A program made the translations under genes and the position numbers. A stretch of DNA of 64,000 bases, from assembly GCF_900109545.1 (NCBI RefSeq), contig NZ_FOAP01000012.1, forward strand, positions 186,001 to 250,000, read 5' to 3'. Positions 53,425-62,086 of this stretch are shown piece by piece; position 1 is the first letter of the stretch; each line of letters opens with the position of its first letter. Below the pieces are notes generated by a model that saw only the letters and a program-made list of their open reading frames with translations, searched no databases and was not told the DNA's origin. The stretch is from Stigmatella aurantiaca (lineage in GTDB: Bacteria; Myxococcota; Myxococcia; Myxococcales; Myxococcaceae).

Positions 53425-54035
53425 AGGTACTTCTCGATCTGGCGGAAGAGATCCACGCGGTCCACCAGGTTGGTCAGATAATCCAGCTTGTCCGTCGAAA
53501 GGACGAGGACGGGCGACATCTTGTAGTTGCTGAACCACTCCTCGTACAGGGCATTGAGGCGCTTGAGGTAGGCCACCGGAATGTCCTTCTCCATGGACCG
53601 GCCGCGCAGGCGGATGCGCTCGCGCAGCGTCTGCACGGGGCAGTTCAGGTAGATCATGAGATCCGGCGGCGCCAGGGCCTGGGCGATCGTCTCATAGAGC
53701 TCCCGGTACGTCTGATAGTCCCGCCGGTCAATGAAGCGCTGGCGGTGGAGGTTCTTGGCGAAGATCTCCGCGTCCTCGTAGATGGTCCGGTCCTGGAGCA
53801 CGGTGCCCGCGTGGCGCTCCAACTCCCGGTGCAGCCGGAACTTGTGCGTGAGGAAGAAGATCTGTGAGCGGAAGGCCCACGTCTTCATGTCCTTGTAGAA
53901 GGAGGCCAGATACGGGTTCTGGTCGTTCGGCTCGAAGTACGGGGTGAGATCGTACTTTCGGCAGAGAAATGAGGTGAGTTCCGTTTTCCCGGCACCGATG
54001 TTGCCCGCAACGGCGATGAACTTTTTTCTGGCCAC
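53421..54035 (-). CDS. Deoxynucleoside kinase
   Basis: A 204-residue kinase of the dCK/dGK/dAK family that phosphorylates deoxynucleosides with ATP. The P-loop is GNIGAGKT (11-18). DRTIYEDAEIFAKNL, with the acidic and Arg residues of the family, and the lid-type region TLRERIRLRGRSMEKDI follow. The start is a GTG at 54035 (VARKKFIAVAG) with AGGAG upstream; in-frame upstream sequence is basic, proline-rich and not homologous. The usual length of bacterial members is 200-220 residues, supporting this start. It heads the operon with the DUF2314-like gene (GTGA overlap) and psuG, a set that looks like nucleoside salvage. Confidence 0.9.
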   Translation of the reverse strand: MARKKFIAVAGNIGAGKTELTSFLCRKYDLTPYFEPNDQNPYLASFYKDMKTWAFRSQIFFLTHKFRLHRELERHAGTVLQDRTIYEDAEIFAKNLHRQRFIDRRDYQTYRELYETIAQALAPPDLMIYLNCPVQTLRERIRLRGRSMEKDIPVAYLKRLNALYEEWFSNYKMSPVLVLSTDKLDYLTNLVDRVDLFRQIEKYL

Positions 54036-54277
54036 GCCACTCCTGCTTGTAACCCCACCGGACGGCTCGTACCAGAAACAAGGTGAGAAGGGAGCCATGG
54101 TACAACGCGCCGTGATGCTCCTGTTGCTTCTGCCCACCCCTCTCCCCCCCGGACCCACCTTCGCGCTTGCCCGGTCTGGGAACGGACGTGGCTCCCCCCG
54201 CCTGGGTGCTCTCCCGCTCGTTCCAGAGGCCTTCACGCCCCGTGAGCCGGCCGCGCCCCGCGGAAGGAAGGTTACGA

Positions 54278-55057
54278 ATGCTCCGTAAGCTCTTCTGTAT
54301 GTTCGTCGCGGCGGTCTGGACGGCGCTCATCTTCCCCCTGGCCGTGCTGGCCTCGGTCATCCGAGGGGGCGACATCTGGGTCTGCCGCCACATCTGGTCC
54401 CCCGTGCTGGTGTGGGCCGGGGGTGGAAAGATCGTGGTGCACGGCATGGAGAACGTGGACCCGAAGCGGCCCACCATCTACGTGTCCAACCACCAGTCCA
54501 CGCTGGACATCCCCGTGCTCTTCATGGCCGTGCCGGTGAACTTCCGCTACGTGGCCAAGAGCCAGCTGGCCTGGGTGCCCTTCATCGGATGGTACCTGTG
54601 GCTGGCGGGGCACATCTTCGTCAACCGCTCCAACCGCGCGGGCGCCATCGAGTCGTTGCGCGCCGCGGCGAAGAAGATTCGCGGCGGGGCCAGCATCTTC
54701 CTCTACCCCGAGGGCACCCGCTCGCCGGATGGCCGCATCCTGCCCTTCAAGAAGGGCCCCTTCGCCCTGGCCCTGGAGGCCCGCGTGCCCATCTGCCCCG
54801 TGACCGTGGAGGGGACCGCGAACATCATGCCCAAGAACTCCTGGAACATCACCCCGGGCCCCATTCATGTGAAGATCGGCACGCCCATCGACATCACGGG
54901 CTTCGCCGCGAACGACCGCGGGGGACTGGCCCGGGCGGTCCGGGACGTCATCATCGCGCAGAGCCTGGAGCTCGGCGGGCGCGGGGGTGATCCGGACAAC
55001 GCCATCGCCGCCTCGGGCGCCGAAGGCGTCAGCTCCCTGCCCAACTCCGCCGCCTAG
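54278..55057 (+). CDS. plsC: 1-acyl-sn-glycerol-3-phosphate acyltransferase
   Basis: A 259-residue PlsC-family acyltransferase that makes phosphatidic acid. The catalytic NHQSTLD (NHX4D type) is near residue 70 and FLYPEGTRSPDG is the glycerol-phosphate-binding motif. A hydrophobic N-terminus (FVAAVWTALIFPLAVLASVI) anchors it in the inner membrane. The ATG at 54278 has GGAAGGAAGG seven bases upstream, so it is preferred over an upstream in-frame Met at 54167. A TPR lipoprotein gene starts 16 nt downstream on the same strand and is probably co-transcribed. Confidence 0.92.
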   Translation: MLRKLFCMFVAAVWTALIFPLAVLASVIRGGDIWVCRHIWSPVLVWAGGGKIVVHGMENVDPKRPTIYVSNHQSTLDIPVLFMAVPVNFRYVAKSQLAWVPFIGWYLWLAGHIFVNRSNRAGAIESLRAAAKKIRGGASIFLYPEGTRSPDGRILPFKKGPFALALEARVPICPVTVEGTANIMPKNSWNITPGPIHVKIGTPIDITGFAANDRGGLARAVRDVIIAQSLELGGRGGDPDNAIAASGAEGVSSLPNSAA

Positions 55058-55073
55058 CCCCACCGATTCGAAC

Positions 55074-56453
55074 GTGAAAATCCGCTCGCCCCGCCGCCCT
55101 TCTCCCCTCCGCCGATGGACGCCCGCCGTGCTGGCCCTGGGCCTCCTCGCGGGCTGTCAGCATGCCGCTCCGGGAGCCCGCGCCCTGGGGCCCGCGGAGC
55201 AGGCGCGCCTCTACCTGGAGCAGAACCAGCCGGACCGGGCCCTTCCCCTGCTGGAAAAACTCCACGCCCAGACCCCGGAGGATCTCGCCGTGGCGCGCGC
55301 CCTGACCGAAGCGCAGGTCAAGGCAGGCCGCGTGGAGGCGTGGATCGCCGAGCTGCAGCGGCGCAACGGCCAGGCCGAGCGGGCGGTGAACCAGTACATG
55401 CTGGGCCTGGCCCTGTTCTCCCGGGCTTCGGACGCGGGGGCACCCGCGGTGGCCGCCTTCGAGCGAGCCATCGCCCTGGCCCCCTCCGAGGCCGAGTTCC
55501 ACTACCGGCTCGGCATCGCCCACCTGGAGTCCGAGCAGTACGCGGCCGCGCTGGGCCCCCTGCGGCGGGCGGCCGAACTGGCCCCGGAGCGCGCCGGGGT
55601 CCGCCTTCCGCTCGCCAAGGCGCTGTACCGCACGGGAGACGCACCGGGCGCGGTGGCCGCGCTGAATGCCCTGGTGAAGGCCTCGCCCTCACCGGCCGAG
55701 GTCGCCACCGCCCGGGCACTGATGAACCAGATCGCCGACCCGTTCGTGGGCTTCCCCAAGGCGGCCGAGGCCAAGCTCGAAGAGGGCATGCGGCTGCTCC
55801 AGGAGCTGGACATTCCCCAGCAGGCCATCCTGGCCTTCGAGGAAATCCTCCAGAGCTACCCGGACCTGGCGGTGGTGCACGCCCTGCTGGGGCTCGCCTA
55901 CCAGCGGCTGGATGACGCGGGGCGGGCCGTGGACGAGTTCAAGCAGGCCATCGAGCTGGCCCCGCGGGACGGCAAGAACCACCTCTACCTGGGCGAGCTG
56001 TACCTGTCGCGCCAGCGCGCCGATGCGGCCCGGGAGGCCTACGCGAAGGCGGTGGCCCTCAACCCCCTCCTGGATGCGGCCTGGTTCCGCCTGGGAGACC
56101 TCTACCTGGACCGCCGGGAGCTGACCGCGGCCCATGAGGCATTCCAGGTGCTCACCTCGCTCCAGCCGGACGCGGTACCGCCCCGGGGCAAGCTGGCGCT
56201 GGTGTACCAGTTGGAGGGGGACTACCCGGCCGCCCAGCGCGAGCTGCTGCGCGTGGTGGACAAGGACCCCGAGAACCTCGAGTTCACCCTGCGCCTGGGG
56301 TTGCTCTTCACCGAGCAAGCGCTGCGCGCCCGGACGGCCGAGAGCCGGCGGACCTCCGCGGCGGAGGCCGAGACGTGGCTCCTCAAGGTCCTGGAAGTCC
56401 AACCGGACAATGTGCAGGCGTCCCGGGCGCTGCAACAGCTCAAGGCACAGTAG
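55074..56453 (+). CDS. TPR-repeat lipoprotein
   Basis: A 459-residue lipoprotein: the GTG at 55074 starts a basic N-terminus, then LALGLLAGC with lipid-bearing Cys28. The rest is a chain of about ten TPR units, for example AFHYRLG-like EAEFHYRLGIAHLESEQYAA, AVVHALLGLAYQRLDDAGRA and NHLYLGELYLSRQRADAARE. TPR superhelices hold together envelope complexes such as outer-membrane assembly or motility machines; no partner domain is fused here. It follows plsC by 16 nt and is followed after 36 nt by a gene for a single-span membrane protein, so the three may be one unit. Confidence 0.85.
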   Translation: MKIRSPRRPSPLRRWTPAVLALGLLAGCQHAAPGARALGPAEQARLYLEQNQPDRALPLLEKLHAQTPEDLAVARALTEAQVKAGRVEAWIAELQRRNGQAERAVNQYMLGLALFSRASDAGAPAVAAFERAIALAPSEAEFHYRLGIAHLESEQYAAALGPLRRAAELAPERAGVRLPLAKALYRTGDAPGAVAALNALVKASPSPAEVATARALMNQIADPFVGFPKAAEAKLEEGMRLLQELDIPQQAILAFEEILQSYPDLAVVHALLGLAYQRLDDAGRAVDEFKQAIELAPRDGKNHLYLGELYLSRQRADAAREAYAKAVALNPLLDAAWFRLGDLYLDRRELTAAHEAFQVLTSLQPDAVPPRGKLALVYQLEGDYPAAQRELLRVVDKDPENLEFTLRLGLLFTEQALRARTAESRRTSAAEAETWLLKVLEVQPDNVQASRALQQLKAQ

Positions 56454-56489
56454 CCACCGAGCGGCCCGGGCTTCTACACTCCGGAACCG

Positions 56490-57140
56490 ATGAGCGACGG
56501 TCGAAAGGTGCCTGAACGCGGCGGTGCTCCCCAGGAGAACGCCACCAGTACGCCCTTGGGAGCCTCCCGCCCGGGGACCAGCGCCACGGGGGGCCGGGTG
56601 ATGAGTGCCGCGCGCCCAAGCCCCGCCAAGAAAGAGGGCGCGGAGCGTCCGGTGGGCAAGCGCGTGGCCTCCGAGGCCTCCAACGTGGTGCTCAACGCCT
56701 TCTCCGTGCTCAAGGAGAAGGTGGAGGAGCTCCGCGAGCAGGACCGGTTCTTCAAGTACAAGGCCGGCATCGTGGGGGGCTGGGTGGCCATCTCGCTGGT
56801 GAGCCTGGTCATCGCCTGCCCGGGCCGCAGCATCGAGACGACGAACCTGGGCGCGCGCGTTACCGTGCTGCCCAACCCGGAGCGCCCCACCGCCAGCCCC
56901 AGCCTCACCGTCACCAACACGGACGATGAGCCCTGGGAGAACGTCATCTTCGTGGTGAACGGCAAGTACCGGGCGACCGTGGAGCGGATTGACGCGGGGG
57001 GCATCTTCACCCTCACGCCCAAGAGCGTGCTGAGCCCCGAGGGGGCCATGCCCTCCAACGAGCGCTTCATCAACGCGGAGATGCGCACGAGCGAGGGCCG
57101 CTCGGAGCTGGTGCGCGAGGGCCGCCCCCTCACGCAGTGA
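56490..57140 (+). CDS. Single-span membrane protein of unknown function
   Basis: A 216-residue protein. The first 80 residues are polar and low in complexity, then comes an amphipathic helix (VVLNAFSVLKEKVEELREQD) and one membrane span (GIVGGWVAISLVSLVIAC). The C-terminal 100 residues (ARVTVLPNPERPTASPSLTV, then EPWENVIFVVNGKYRATVER) look like a small beta-sandwich on the outer side. I do not recognise a named family. It is 36 nt after the TPR lipoprotein and on the same strand, suggesting a membrane partner for it. The stem-loop at 57172-57201 follows its stop. Confidence 0.65.
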   Translation: MSDGRKVPERGGAPQENATSTPLGASRPGTSATGGRVMSAARPSPAKKEGAERPVGKRVASEASNVVLNAFSVLKEKVEELREQDRFFKYKAGIVGGWVAISLVSLVIACPGRSIETTNLGARVTVLPNPERPTASPSLTVTNTDDEPWENVIFVVNGKYRATVERIDAGGIFTLTPKSVLSPEGAMPSNERFINAEMRTSEGRSELVREGRPLTQ

Positions 57141-57171
57141 GCGGCAGTCCTGCCGGGCCCTGAAAACACAA

Positions 57172-57201
57172 GAGCGCCCTTCCCACGGGGGAAGGACGCT
57201 C
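57172..57201 (-). terminator. Stem-loop after rplQ, possibly bidirectional
   Basis: GAGCG-c-CCTTCCC (from 57172) pairs with GGGAAGG-a-CGCTC (to 57201) around a small ACGG loop. On the minus strand it lies just after the rplQ stop and is followed by TTGTGTTTTC, so it likely ends the ribosomal operon. It also follows the plus-strand gene ending at 57140. Confidence 0.7.
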
Positions 57202-57227
57202 CCATGCGGCTTCAGTGAAACGAGAGG

Positions 57228-57653
57228 CTACTCGGCCTTCGTCTCTTCGGCCTGCGGCTGCGCGGCGCCCTCGGTGGCCGCGGGCTTCACCTTCGCCGGA
57301 CGGTCCACCAGCTCCAGCAAGGCCACTTCCGCCGCGTCACCCTTGCGGAAGCCGAGCTTGATGATGCGGGTGTAGCCGCCGTTGCGGGTGTTGTAGCGGT
57401 CCTTGTACTCGCTGAAGACCTTCTGCAGGACGTCCTTGTTCTTCACGGTCCGGGCCGCCAGACGGACGTTGGCGAGTCCGCCCCGCTTGCCGAGCGTGAT
57501 GATGCGCTCCGCCAGCTTCCGGGCCTCCTTGGCCTTGGGCAGCGTGGTGCGGATGGCCTCGTGCTCGAGCAGCGAGGTGACCATGTTGTTGAGCATCGCG
57601 AGCCGGTGGCTCGTGGTGCGGTGAAGCTTCCTCTGTCCAAGCCTGTGACGCAT
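57228..57653 (-). CDS. rplQ: 50S ribosomal protein L17
   Basis: A 141-residue L17. The start [20 protein letters not shown] is the canonical N-terminus, followed by [20 protein letters not shown]. The C-terminus has a short Ala/Glu-rich extension ([18 protein letters not shown]-like), a few residues longer than in E. coli. L17 lies near the peptide exit tunnel of the 50S subunit. It is the last gene of the run and stands 179 nt downstream of rpoA, a long gap for this pair in other bacteria; the gap holds a GC-rich stem-loop at 57667-57684. Confidence 0.96.
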   Translation of the reverse strand: MRHRLGQRKLHRTTSHRLAMLNNMVTSLLEHEAIRTTLPKAKEARKLAERIITLGKRGGLANVRLAARTVKNKDVLQKVFSEYKDRYNTRNGGYTRIIKLGFRKGDAAEVALLELVDRPAKVKPAATEGAAQPQAEETKAE

Positions 57654-57666
57654 GTCCGTTCACTCC

Positions 57667-57684
57667 GGAGCCCCGGGGGGCTCC
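57667..57684 (-). promoter_or_regulatory. GC stem-loop 14 nt before the rplQ start
   Basis: GGAGCCCC and GGGGCTCC form an almost loop-free inverted repeat in the 179-nt rpoA-rplQ spacer. In RNA a GGAGCC/GGCTCC stem with a 6-nt loop is possible. It could affect access to the rplQ ribosome binding site. Function is inferred. Confidence 0.4.
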
Positions 57685-57832
57685 ACCACTCCGGCCGTAT
57701 CAGGTACCGGGTGGGAAGGGCAGGCCCGGCACGGGGCTGCCATTGCCAATGGGCCTCGAGGGCCCCCTCACCCCGCGCCGCGTGAAGCCGTGCCACGGCG
57801 AAGGGCGAGGTACAGCGGAACCACGGGAAAGA

Positions 57833-58864
57833 CTAGGCCTTGGGCTGCGCGCTCGGGGCGGCGGCCGGAGGCGTCTTCGGCGGCCAGTTCTCCAGCTTCA
57901 TGCCCAGGGACAGACCCATCTCCGCGAGGATCTCCTTGATCTCCTTGAGCGACTTGCGGCCGAAGTTCTTCGTCTTGAGCATCTCGGCCTCGGTGCGCTG
58001 CACCAGGTCGCCGATGCTCTTGATGTTGGCCTGCTGCAGGCAGTTGGCGGAGCGCACCGAGAGCTCCAGCTCATCCACCGAGCGGAACAGGTTCTCGTTG
58101 AGCTTGGCCTCCTCCTTCGGGGCCTCGGCCACCACGGGCTCCTCGGTCTCGTCGAAGTTCACGAAGACCGTGAGCTGCTCCTTGATGATCTTCGCCGCGT
58201 ACGCCACCGCGTCCTGCGGGGTGACGGAACCGTCGGTCCACACCTCGAGCGTCAGCTTGTCGTAGTCGGTGACCTGGCCCACGCGGGCGTTGGTGACCTG
58301 GTAGTTCACCTTGCGGATGGGCGCGAAGAGCGAGTCGATGGGGATGGTGCCGATGGGGGCACCCGCCACCTTGTTGACGGAGGCCGGCACGTAGCCACGG
58401 CCGCGGCGGCACGACAGCTCCATGCGCACCTTGCCACCCTCGGACACCGTGCAGATGTGGTGGCCGGGGTTGAGGATCTCCACGTCCTGGTCGGCGATGA
58501 TGTCACCGGCCTTGATCTCCTTCGGCCCTTCCGCCTCGATGCGCAGCGTCTTCGTCTCGTTCGTGTGCATCCGAAGGAGGACTTCCTTCAGGTTCAGCAC
58601 GATGTCGGTGACGTCCTCGGCCACCTCGGGGAGCGTGGTGAACTCGTGGTCCACATTCTCCATCTTCACCGAGATGATGGCCGAGCCCTGCAGGGAGGAC
58701 AGGAGCACCCGGCGCAGCGAGTTGCCCAGCGTGGTGCCGAAACCGCGCTCCAGGGGCTCCGCCACGAACTTCCCGTACGTGGTGGTCAGCGAGTCCTGAT
58801 CCACTTCCAGCCGGCGCGGCTTGATGAGGTCGCGCCAGTTCTTCGCAATGAACGTGTCAGCCAT
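57833..58864 (-). CDS. rpoA: RNA polymerase alpha subunit
   Basis: A 343-residue alpha subunit. The N-terminal dimerisation domain has [20 protein letters not shown] and [10 protein letters not shown]. The C-terminal domain that contacts UP elements and activators has [20 protein letters not shown] and [20 protein letters not shown]. The ATG at 58864 ([18 protein letters not shown]) is the family start. A Pro/Ala tail of about 15 residues ([14 protein letters not shown]) follows the C-terminal domain. A terminator-like stem-loop lies upstream, between rpsD and rpoA, so rpoA may be set apart from the upstream ribosomal genes in dose or may have its own promoter in the 186-nt gap. Confidence 0.97.
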   Translation of the reverse strand: MADTFIAKNWRDLIKPRRLEVDQDSLTTTYGKFVAEPLERGFGTTLGNSLRRVLLSSLQGSAIISVKMENVDHEFTTLPEVAEDVTDIVLNLKEVLLRMHTNETKTLRIEAEGPKEIKAGDIIADQDVEILNPGHHICTVSEGGKVRMELSCRRGRGYVPASVNKVAGAPIGTIPIDSLFAPIRKVNYQVTNARVGQVTDYDKLTLEVWTDGSVTPQDAVAYAAKIIKEQLTVFVNFDETEEPVVAEAPKEEAKLNENLFRSVDELELSVRSANCLQQANIKSIGDLVQRTEAEMLKTKNFGRKSLKEIKEILAEMGLSLGMKLENWPPKTPPAAAPSAQPKA

Positions 58865-59021
58865 GTTGCTGCTCCTCGAAGCGTGCGCCACCACCCACAT
58901 CCCCGCCGGTGAGGCGGGAGGATGGGCACGCGGGGGGTTACTGCCAGAACGCCAGCCCGCGAAAAGCAGGGCCGGACAGAAGCACGACGCCCCGGCGGAG
59001 ACCGCCAGGGCGCGTGAGCCA

Positions 59022-59046
59022 GAAAAACGGGCCCCGAAGGGCCCTG
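59022..59046 (-). terminator. TTCG-loop intrinsic terminator-like hairpin between rpsD and rpoA
   Basis: On the minus strand GGGCCC-TTCG-GGGCCC (59029-59044) is followed directly by CGTTTTTC. A stable UUCG tetraloop stem plus a run of five T is the textbook intrinsic terminator form. It begins a few bases after the rpsD stop, inside a conserved operon, so partial termination (attenuation) is more likely than a full stop. Confidence 0.65.
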
Positions 59047-59050
59047 GTCA

Positions 59051-59677
59051 CTACTTGGAGTAGAGCTCCACGATGAGCTGCTCCTGGATCGGCATGGTCA
59101 GGTCCTCGCGGTTGGGGACGGTCCTCACCGTGCCCTTGAAGGACTTCTTGTCCAGGTCGATCCACTGCGGAACACCCCGGCGATCCACCGTCTCCAGCGC
59201 CTCGGAGATGCGGAGCACCTTGCGGCTCTTCTCGACGACTTCCACCGTGCTGCCCGGCTTCACGGCGAACGAAGGGATGTTCACCTTCTTGCCGTTGACG
59301 GAGAAGTGGCCGTGGCGCACCAGCTGACGGGCCTCGTTCCGGGTGTCCGCGAAACCCATGCGGAACACCACGTTGTCCAGGCGCAGCTCCAGCTGCTGCA
59401 GCAGGTTCTCACCCGTCTTGCCCTTGGCCGCGGAGGCGCGGTGGTAGTAGCCCCGGAACTGGCTCTCCAGCAGGCCGTACATGCGCTTGACCTTCTGCTT
59501 CTCGCGCAGCTGCACGCCGTAGCCGGAGAACTTCACCCGGCCCTGGCCGTGCTGGCCGGGGGGATACGGACGCCGCTCGATCGCACACTTGTCGGTGTAG
59601 CAGCGGTCGCCCTTCAGGTACATCTTGAGGTTCTCGCGCCGGCAGATGCGGCAGGCGCTCGCGGTGTAACGGGCCAC
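59051..59677 (-). CDS. rpsD: 30S ribosomal protein S4, zinc-binding form
   Basis: A 208-residue S4, the assembly-initiating 16S rRNA-binding protein and, in many bacteria, a translational regulator of this operon. The start is a GTG at 59677 with AAGGAGAAG before it, giving [20 protein letters not shown]. The N-terminal Cys set (CRICRR, then RCYTDKC) is the zinc-binding C+ form, unlike the zinc-free E. coli S4. The S4 RNA-binding domain is seen as [20 protein letters not shown] and [14 protein letters not shown]. The length matches the family. The upstream spacer to rpsK holds a stem-loop (59706-59727). Confidence 0.97.
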   Translation of the reverse strand: MARYTASACRICRRENLKMYLKGDRCYTDKCAIERRPYPPGQHGQGRVKFSGYGVQLREKQKVKRMYGLLESQFRGYYHRASAAKGKTGENLLQQLELRLDNVVFRMGFADTRNEARQLVRHGHFSVNGKKVNIPSFAVKPGSTVEVVEKSRKVLRISEALETVDRRGVPQWIDLDKKSFKGTVRTVPNREDLTMPIQEQLIVELYSK

Positions 59678-59705
59678 GGAACTTCTCCTTGGAGAGGTGG
59701 TCTGA

Positions 59706-59727
59706 GGCCGCCCCAATGGGCGCGGCC
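59706..59727 (-). promoter_or_regulatory. Stem-loop in the rpsK-rpsD spacer
   Basis: GGCCGCCCC and GGGcGCGGCC pair over nine base pairs with one bulge around an AAT loop, in the 60-nt gap before the rpsD ribosome binding site. A structure that S4 might recognise is conceivable, but not shown. Confidence 0.45.
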
Positions 59728-59737
59728 CGGATGGGGT

Positions 59738-60175
59738 TTAGACGCGGCGGCGCTTGGGCTGACGGCAGCCGTTGTGGGGAATGGGCGTCACGTCGCGGAT
59801 GAGGCTGATCTTCAGCCCCGCGGCGGCCAGCGCGCGCAGCGCGGACTCGCGCCCGGCGCCCGGACCCTTCACCAGCACCGTCACGTTCTTCAGGCCGTGC
59901 TCCATGGCCTTGGCGGCCGCATCGCCCGCCGCCACCTGCGCGGCGAACGGCGTCGACTTGCGGCTTCCCTTGAAGCCACGCGCGCCCGCGGAGGACCAGG
60001 AGATGACGTTCCCGGACACATCCGTGATGGTGATGATGGTGTTGTTGAACGTGGACTGGATGTGGACCACGCCGTTGAGAATGTTCTTCTTGCCCTTGCG
60101 CTTGGCCTTCTTCGCCGCAGCGGTCTCGCCACCTTCGGTGGCGGGGGCAGCAGAGGTGTTGACTTCTTCAGCCAT
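59738..60175 (-). CDS. rpsK: 30S ribosomal protein S11
   Basis: A 145-residue S11 of the 30S platform. The conserved core is seen as [39 protein letters not shown] and [19 protein letters not shown]. The N-terminus has an Ala/Glu-rich extension of about 20 residues ([20 protein letters not shown]) before the basic [10 protein letters not shown], longer than in E. coli (129 residues). It lies 71 nt after rpsM, again with a stem-loop in the gap. Confidence 0.97.
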   Translation of the reverse strand: MAEEVNTSAAPATEGGETAAAKKAKRKGKKNILNGVVHIQSTFNNTIITITDVSGNVISWSSAGARGFKGSRKSTPFAAQVAAGDAAAKAMEHGLKNVTVLVKGPGAGRESALRALAAAGLKISLIRDVTPIPHNGCRQPKRRRV

Positions 60176-60209
60176 GAGAGTCGCTGCTCCTCAGCAGTAG
60201 ATGATCGAC

Positions 60210-60231
60210 GCCGCTCCGCAAACGGAACGGC
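60210..60231 (-). promoter_or_regulatory. Stem-loop in the rpsM-rpsK spacer
   Basis: GCCGcTCCG and CGGAaCGGC pair with one internal mismatch around CAAA, within the 71-nt gap between the rpsM stop and the rpsK start. No T run follows. Confidence 0.4.
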
Positions 60232-60246
60232 GCAGGTGGGAACGGA

Positions 60247-60633
60247 TTAGCGGCCCGCCGGAGCCGCCGGCTTGGCCCGAACGATGCCGCGCTTGGGGCC
60301 CTTGCGGGTGCGCGAATTGGTGTGGGTGCGCTGGCCGCGAACGGGCAGGCCCTTGCGGTGACGCAGGCCACGGTAGCAGCCCAAGTCCATCAGCCGCTTG
60401 ATGTTCATCGTCACTTCGCGCCGGAGATCACCCTCGACCTTGAGGTTGGCCTCAATGTAGTCGCGGATCTTCCGGGCCTGGTCGTCCGTGAGATCCTTGG
60501 TCCGGGTGGTGAGATCAATGCCCGCGGAGGCGCAGATCTCATGGGCGGTCTTGTTGCCGATCCCGTAGATGTACTGGAGCGAAATCACCGCGCGCTTGGC
60601 GGGCGGAAGATCGACACCGGCGATACGAGCCAT
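60247..60633 (-). CDS. rpsM: 30S ribosomal protein S13
   Basis: A 128-residue S13, a 30S head protein contacting the P-site tRNA and the 50S subunit. Canonical stretches are [33 protein letters not shown] and [20 protein letters not shown]. The start has AGAAGGAACGAACG before it. It is encoded 48 nt after rpmJ, the order infA-rpmJ-rpsM being normal for bacteria. Confidence 0.97.
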   Translation of the reverse strand: MARIAGVDLPPAKRAVISLQYIYGIGNKTAHEICASAGIDLTTRTKDLTDDQARKIRDYIEANLKVEGDLRREVTMNIKRLMDLGCYRGLRHRKGLPVRGQRTHTNSRTRKGPKRGIVRAKPAAPAGR

Positions 60634-60654
60634 CGTTCGTTCCTTCTGAGTGGA

Positions 60655-60671
60655 GTTGGTCTGGAGCCAAC
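60655..60671 (-). promoter_or_regulatory. Small stem-loop in the rpmJ-rpsM spacer
   Basis: GTTGG (60655-60659) pairs with CCAAC (60667-60671), with a possible extra wobble pair, in the 48-nt gap between rpmJ and rpsM. It is the weakest of the operon hairpins. Confidence 0.3.
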
Positions 60672-60681
60672 GGCCGAGCCG

Positions 60682-60798
60682 TTAGCCCTGGCGCTGCTTG
60701 TGCCGGGGGTTGGAAGCGCAGATGACGCGCACGATTCCCTTACGGCGAATCACCTTGCACTTGTCGCAAATCTTCTTGACGGACGCCCGAACCTTCAT
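60682..60798 (-). CDS. rpmJ: 50S ribosomal protein L36, zinc-binding form
   Basis: A 38-residue L36 reading [20 protein letters not shown] and ending [13 protein letters not shown]. The Cys11, Cys14, Cys27 and His33 set is the zinc ribbon of the C+ form. The ATG is at 60798 and the TAA at 60682-60684. It lies in its usual place between infA and rpsM. L36 binds 23S rRNA in the 50S subunit; the zinc form is the one made when zinc is plentiful. Confidence 0.95.
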   Translation of the reverse strand: MKVRASVKKICDKCKVIRRKGIVRVICASNPRHKQRQG

Positions 60799-60840
60799 GG
60801 CGCTACATCCTTCTTTCGAGAAAAGAGAAGCTCTTCAGGG

Positions 60841-60869
60841 GGAGTCCCACCCCTGTGGGGCGGGACTCC
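60841..60869 (-). promoter_or_regulatory. Strong stem-loop in the infA-rpmJ spacer
   Basis: GGAGTCCC-a-CCCC and GGGG-c-GGGACTCC pair over twelve base pairs with a TGT loop. It begins 4 nt after the infA stop (on the minus strand) and is the strongest helix in this operon. Only a short, late T run (CTTCTCTTTTC) follows about 10 nt on, so an RNA-processing or partial-termination site fits. Confidence 0.55.
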
Positions 60870-60873
60870 GGTG

Positions 60874-61092
60874 TTACTTCGCCCGGTACGTGATCCGGCC
60901 TCGGGTCAAGTCGTAGGGCGACAGTTCGACCTTGACCTTGTCCCCCGGCAGGATGCGGATGAAGTGCATCCGCATCTTTCCGGAGATGTGCGCGAGCACC
61001 TTGTGGCCATTGTCCAGCACCACGCGGAACATCGCGTTGGGCAGGGGCTCCATTACGGTCCCCTCGACTTCGATGGAATCATCCTTCGGCAA
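60874..61092 (-). CDS. infA: Translation initiation factor IF-1
   Basis: A 72-residue OB-fold IF-1 with the canonical sequence [20 protein letters not shown] and [20 protein letters not shown]. It binds the 30S A site during initiation. It is preceded by a plausible promoter at 61138-61166 within the 151-nt gap after map, so infA-rpmJ-rpsM and the following genes may be transcribed apart from secY-adk-map. Confidence 0.97.
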   Translation of the reverse strand: MPKDDSIEVEGTVMEPLPNAMFRVVLDNGHKVLAHISGKMRMHFIRILPGDKVKVELSPYDLTRGRITYRAK

Positions 61093-61137
61093 TCAGAAAC
61101 CCTCTTCCGGACCAGCACGAACCCTAGGAAGCGCGGC

Positions 61138-61166
61138 GGGATAACACTTTGGTCCCGAAGTGGCAA
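61138..61166 (-). promoter_or_regulatory. Candidate promoter for infA and downstream ribosomal genes
   Basis: On the minus strand TTGCCA (61161-61166) and TATCCC (61138-61143) are spaced by 17 nt, 45 nt upstream of the infA start. The 151-nt gap around it is AT-richer than its surroundings, supporting a promoter. Confidence 0.5.
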
Positions 61167-61243
61167 GCACCCAGCGCGCTGAAATTCTGAACCTTTACCA
61201 ACCCCTCGACTTCACAACATATTTCACCCAGCGTCGAGCCCTT

Positions 61244-61999
61244 TCAGCTTCGCCGGGTGAGGACTTCCGGCCCTGCCTCCGTGATCGCGATGGTGTGCTC
61301 GAAGTGGGCGGAGAGCTTGCGATCAAGCGTCACCTCCGTCCAATCGTCCTCGAGTACTTCCACCTCCGAAGTCCCCAGGTTGACCATGGGCTCCACCGCC
61401 AAGACCATCCCGGGCCGCAGTTTCATTCCGGACCCCTGCTGTCCGTAGTTGGGCACTTCCGGCTGCTCGTGGAGCTTGCGGCCGATGCCATGACCGGACA
61501 ACGTGCGCACCACGGAATAACCGCGCACCTCCACGTGGCTCTGCACCGCGTGACCGATGTCGCCCATGCGATTGCCCGGCACCATGACCGCGATGGCTTT
61601 GTTCAGGGCCTCACGGGTGGCTTTCACCAGGCCCTCGGCCTCGGGGCTCACCTTCCCCACCGGAACCGTGCGGGCGGAGTCTCCATAGAACCCGCGGTAG
61701 ACCACCCCGAAGTCCAGCTTCATCAAGTCCCCGGACGCCAGCTTCCGCCGCTTCGAGGGGATGCCGTGGACCACCTCGTGGTTCACCGAGGCGCACAAGC
61801 AGCAGGGAAATCCCCGGTATCCCTTGAAGGCAGGCTTTGCCCCCTTCTTGTAGATGAGCTTCTCGGCCAGGGCATCCAGCTCCCAGGTCGTCACGCCGGG
61901 GGCCACGGCCTTCTCGAGCTCATCGAGGATCTCGCACACAATGCGGCCCGCGTCCCGCATGAGGGCGATCTCGTCCTGGCTCTTGAGTTCGATGCTCAT
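61244..61999 (-). CDS. map: Type I methionine aminopeptidase
   Basis: A 251-residue MetAP that removes the N-terminal Met from new proteins. The metal ligands fall in [18 protein letters not shown] (two Asp), [17 protein letters not shown] (His), AVEPMVNLG (Glu) and a later Glu near [12 protein letters not shown]; the substrate His is in [13 protein letters not shown]. It follows adk, the common order in secY-adk-map-infA. The gap before it (62000-62086) holds an 11-bp stem-loop. Confidence 0.97.
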   Translation of the reverse strand: MSIELKSQDEIALMRDAGRIVCEILDELEKAVAPGVTTWELDALAEKLIYKKGAKPAFKGYRGFPCCLCASVNHEVVHGIPSKRRKLASGDLMKLDFGVVYRGFYGDSARTVPVGKVSPEAEGLVKATREALNKAIAVMVPGNRMGDIGHAVQSHVEVRGYSVVRTLSGHGIGRKLHEQPEVPNYGQQGSGMKLRPGMVLAVEPMVNLGTSEVEVLEDDWTEVTLDRKLSAHFEHTIAITEAGPEVLTRRS

Positions 62000-62035
62000 G
62001 CGTTCGGGCCCGGTGCACCTGGCAGAAGCTATAAG

Positions 62036-62069
62036 GGGCCGGGAGCCACCTGGCAGGCGGCTCCGGCCC
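62036..62069 (-). promoter_or_regulatory. Stem-loop in the adk-map spacer
   Basis: GGGCCGGgAGCC (62036-62047) and GGCTCCGGCCC (62059-62069) form an 11-bp stem with one bulge, around an 11-nt loop, in the 87-nt gap between adk and map. No T run follows. Confidence 0.5.
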
Positions 62070-62086
62070 GTCCGCCCGGCCTCCGG

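Noticed and set aside
61205-61238. Terminator after map
   Set aside because: CTCGAC/GTCGAG is only 6 bp with a 22-nt loop and no T run; too weak at this GC content.
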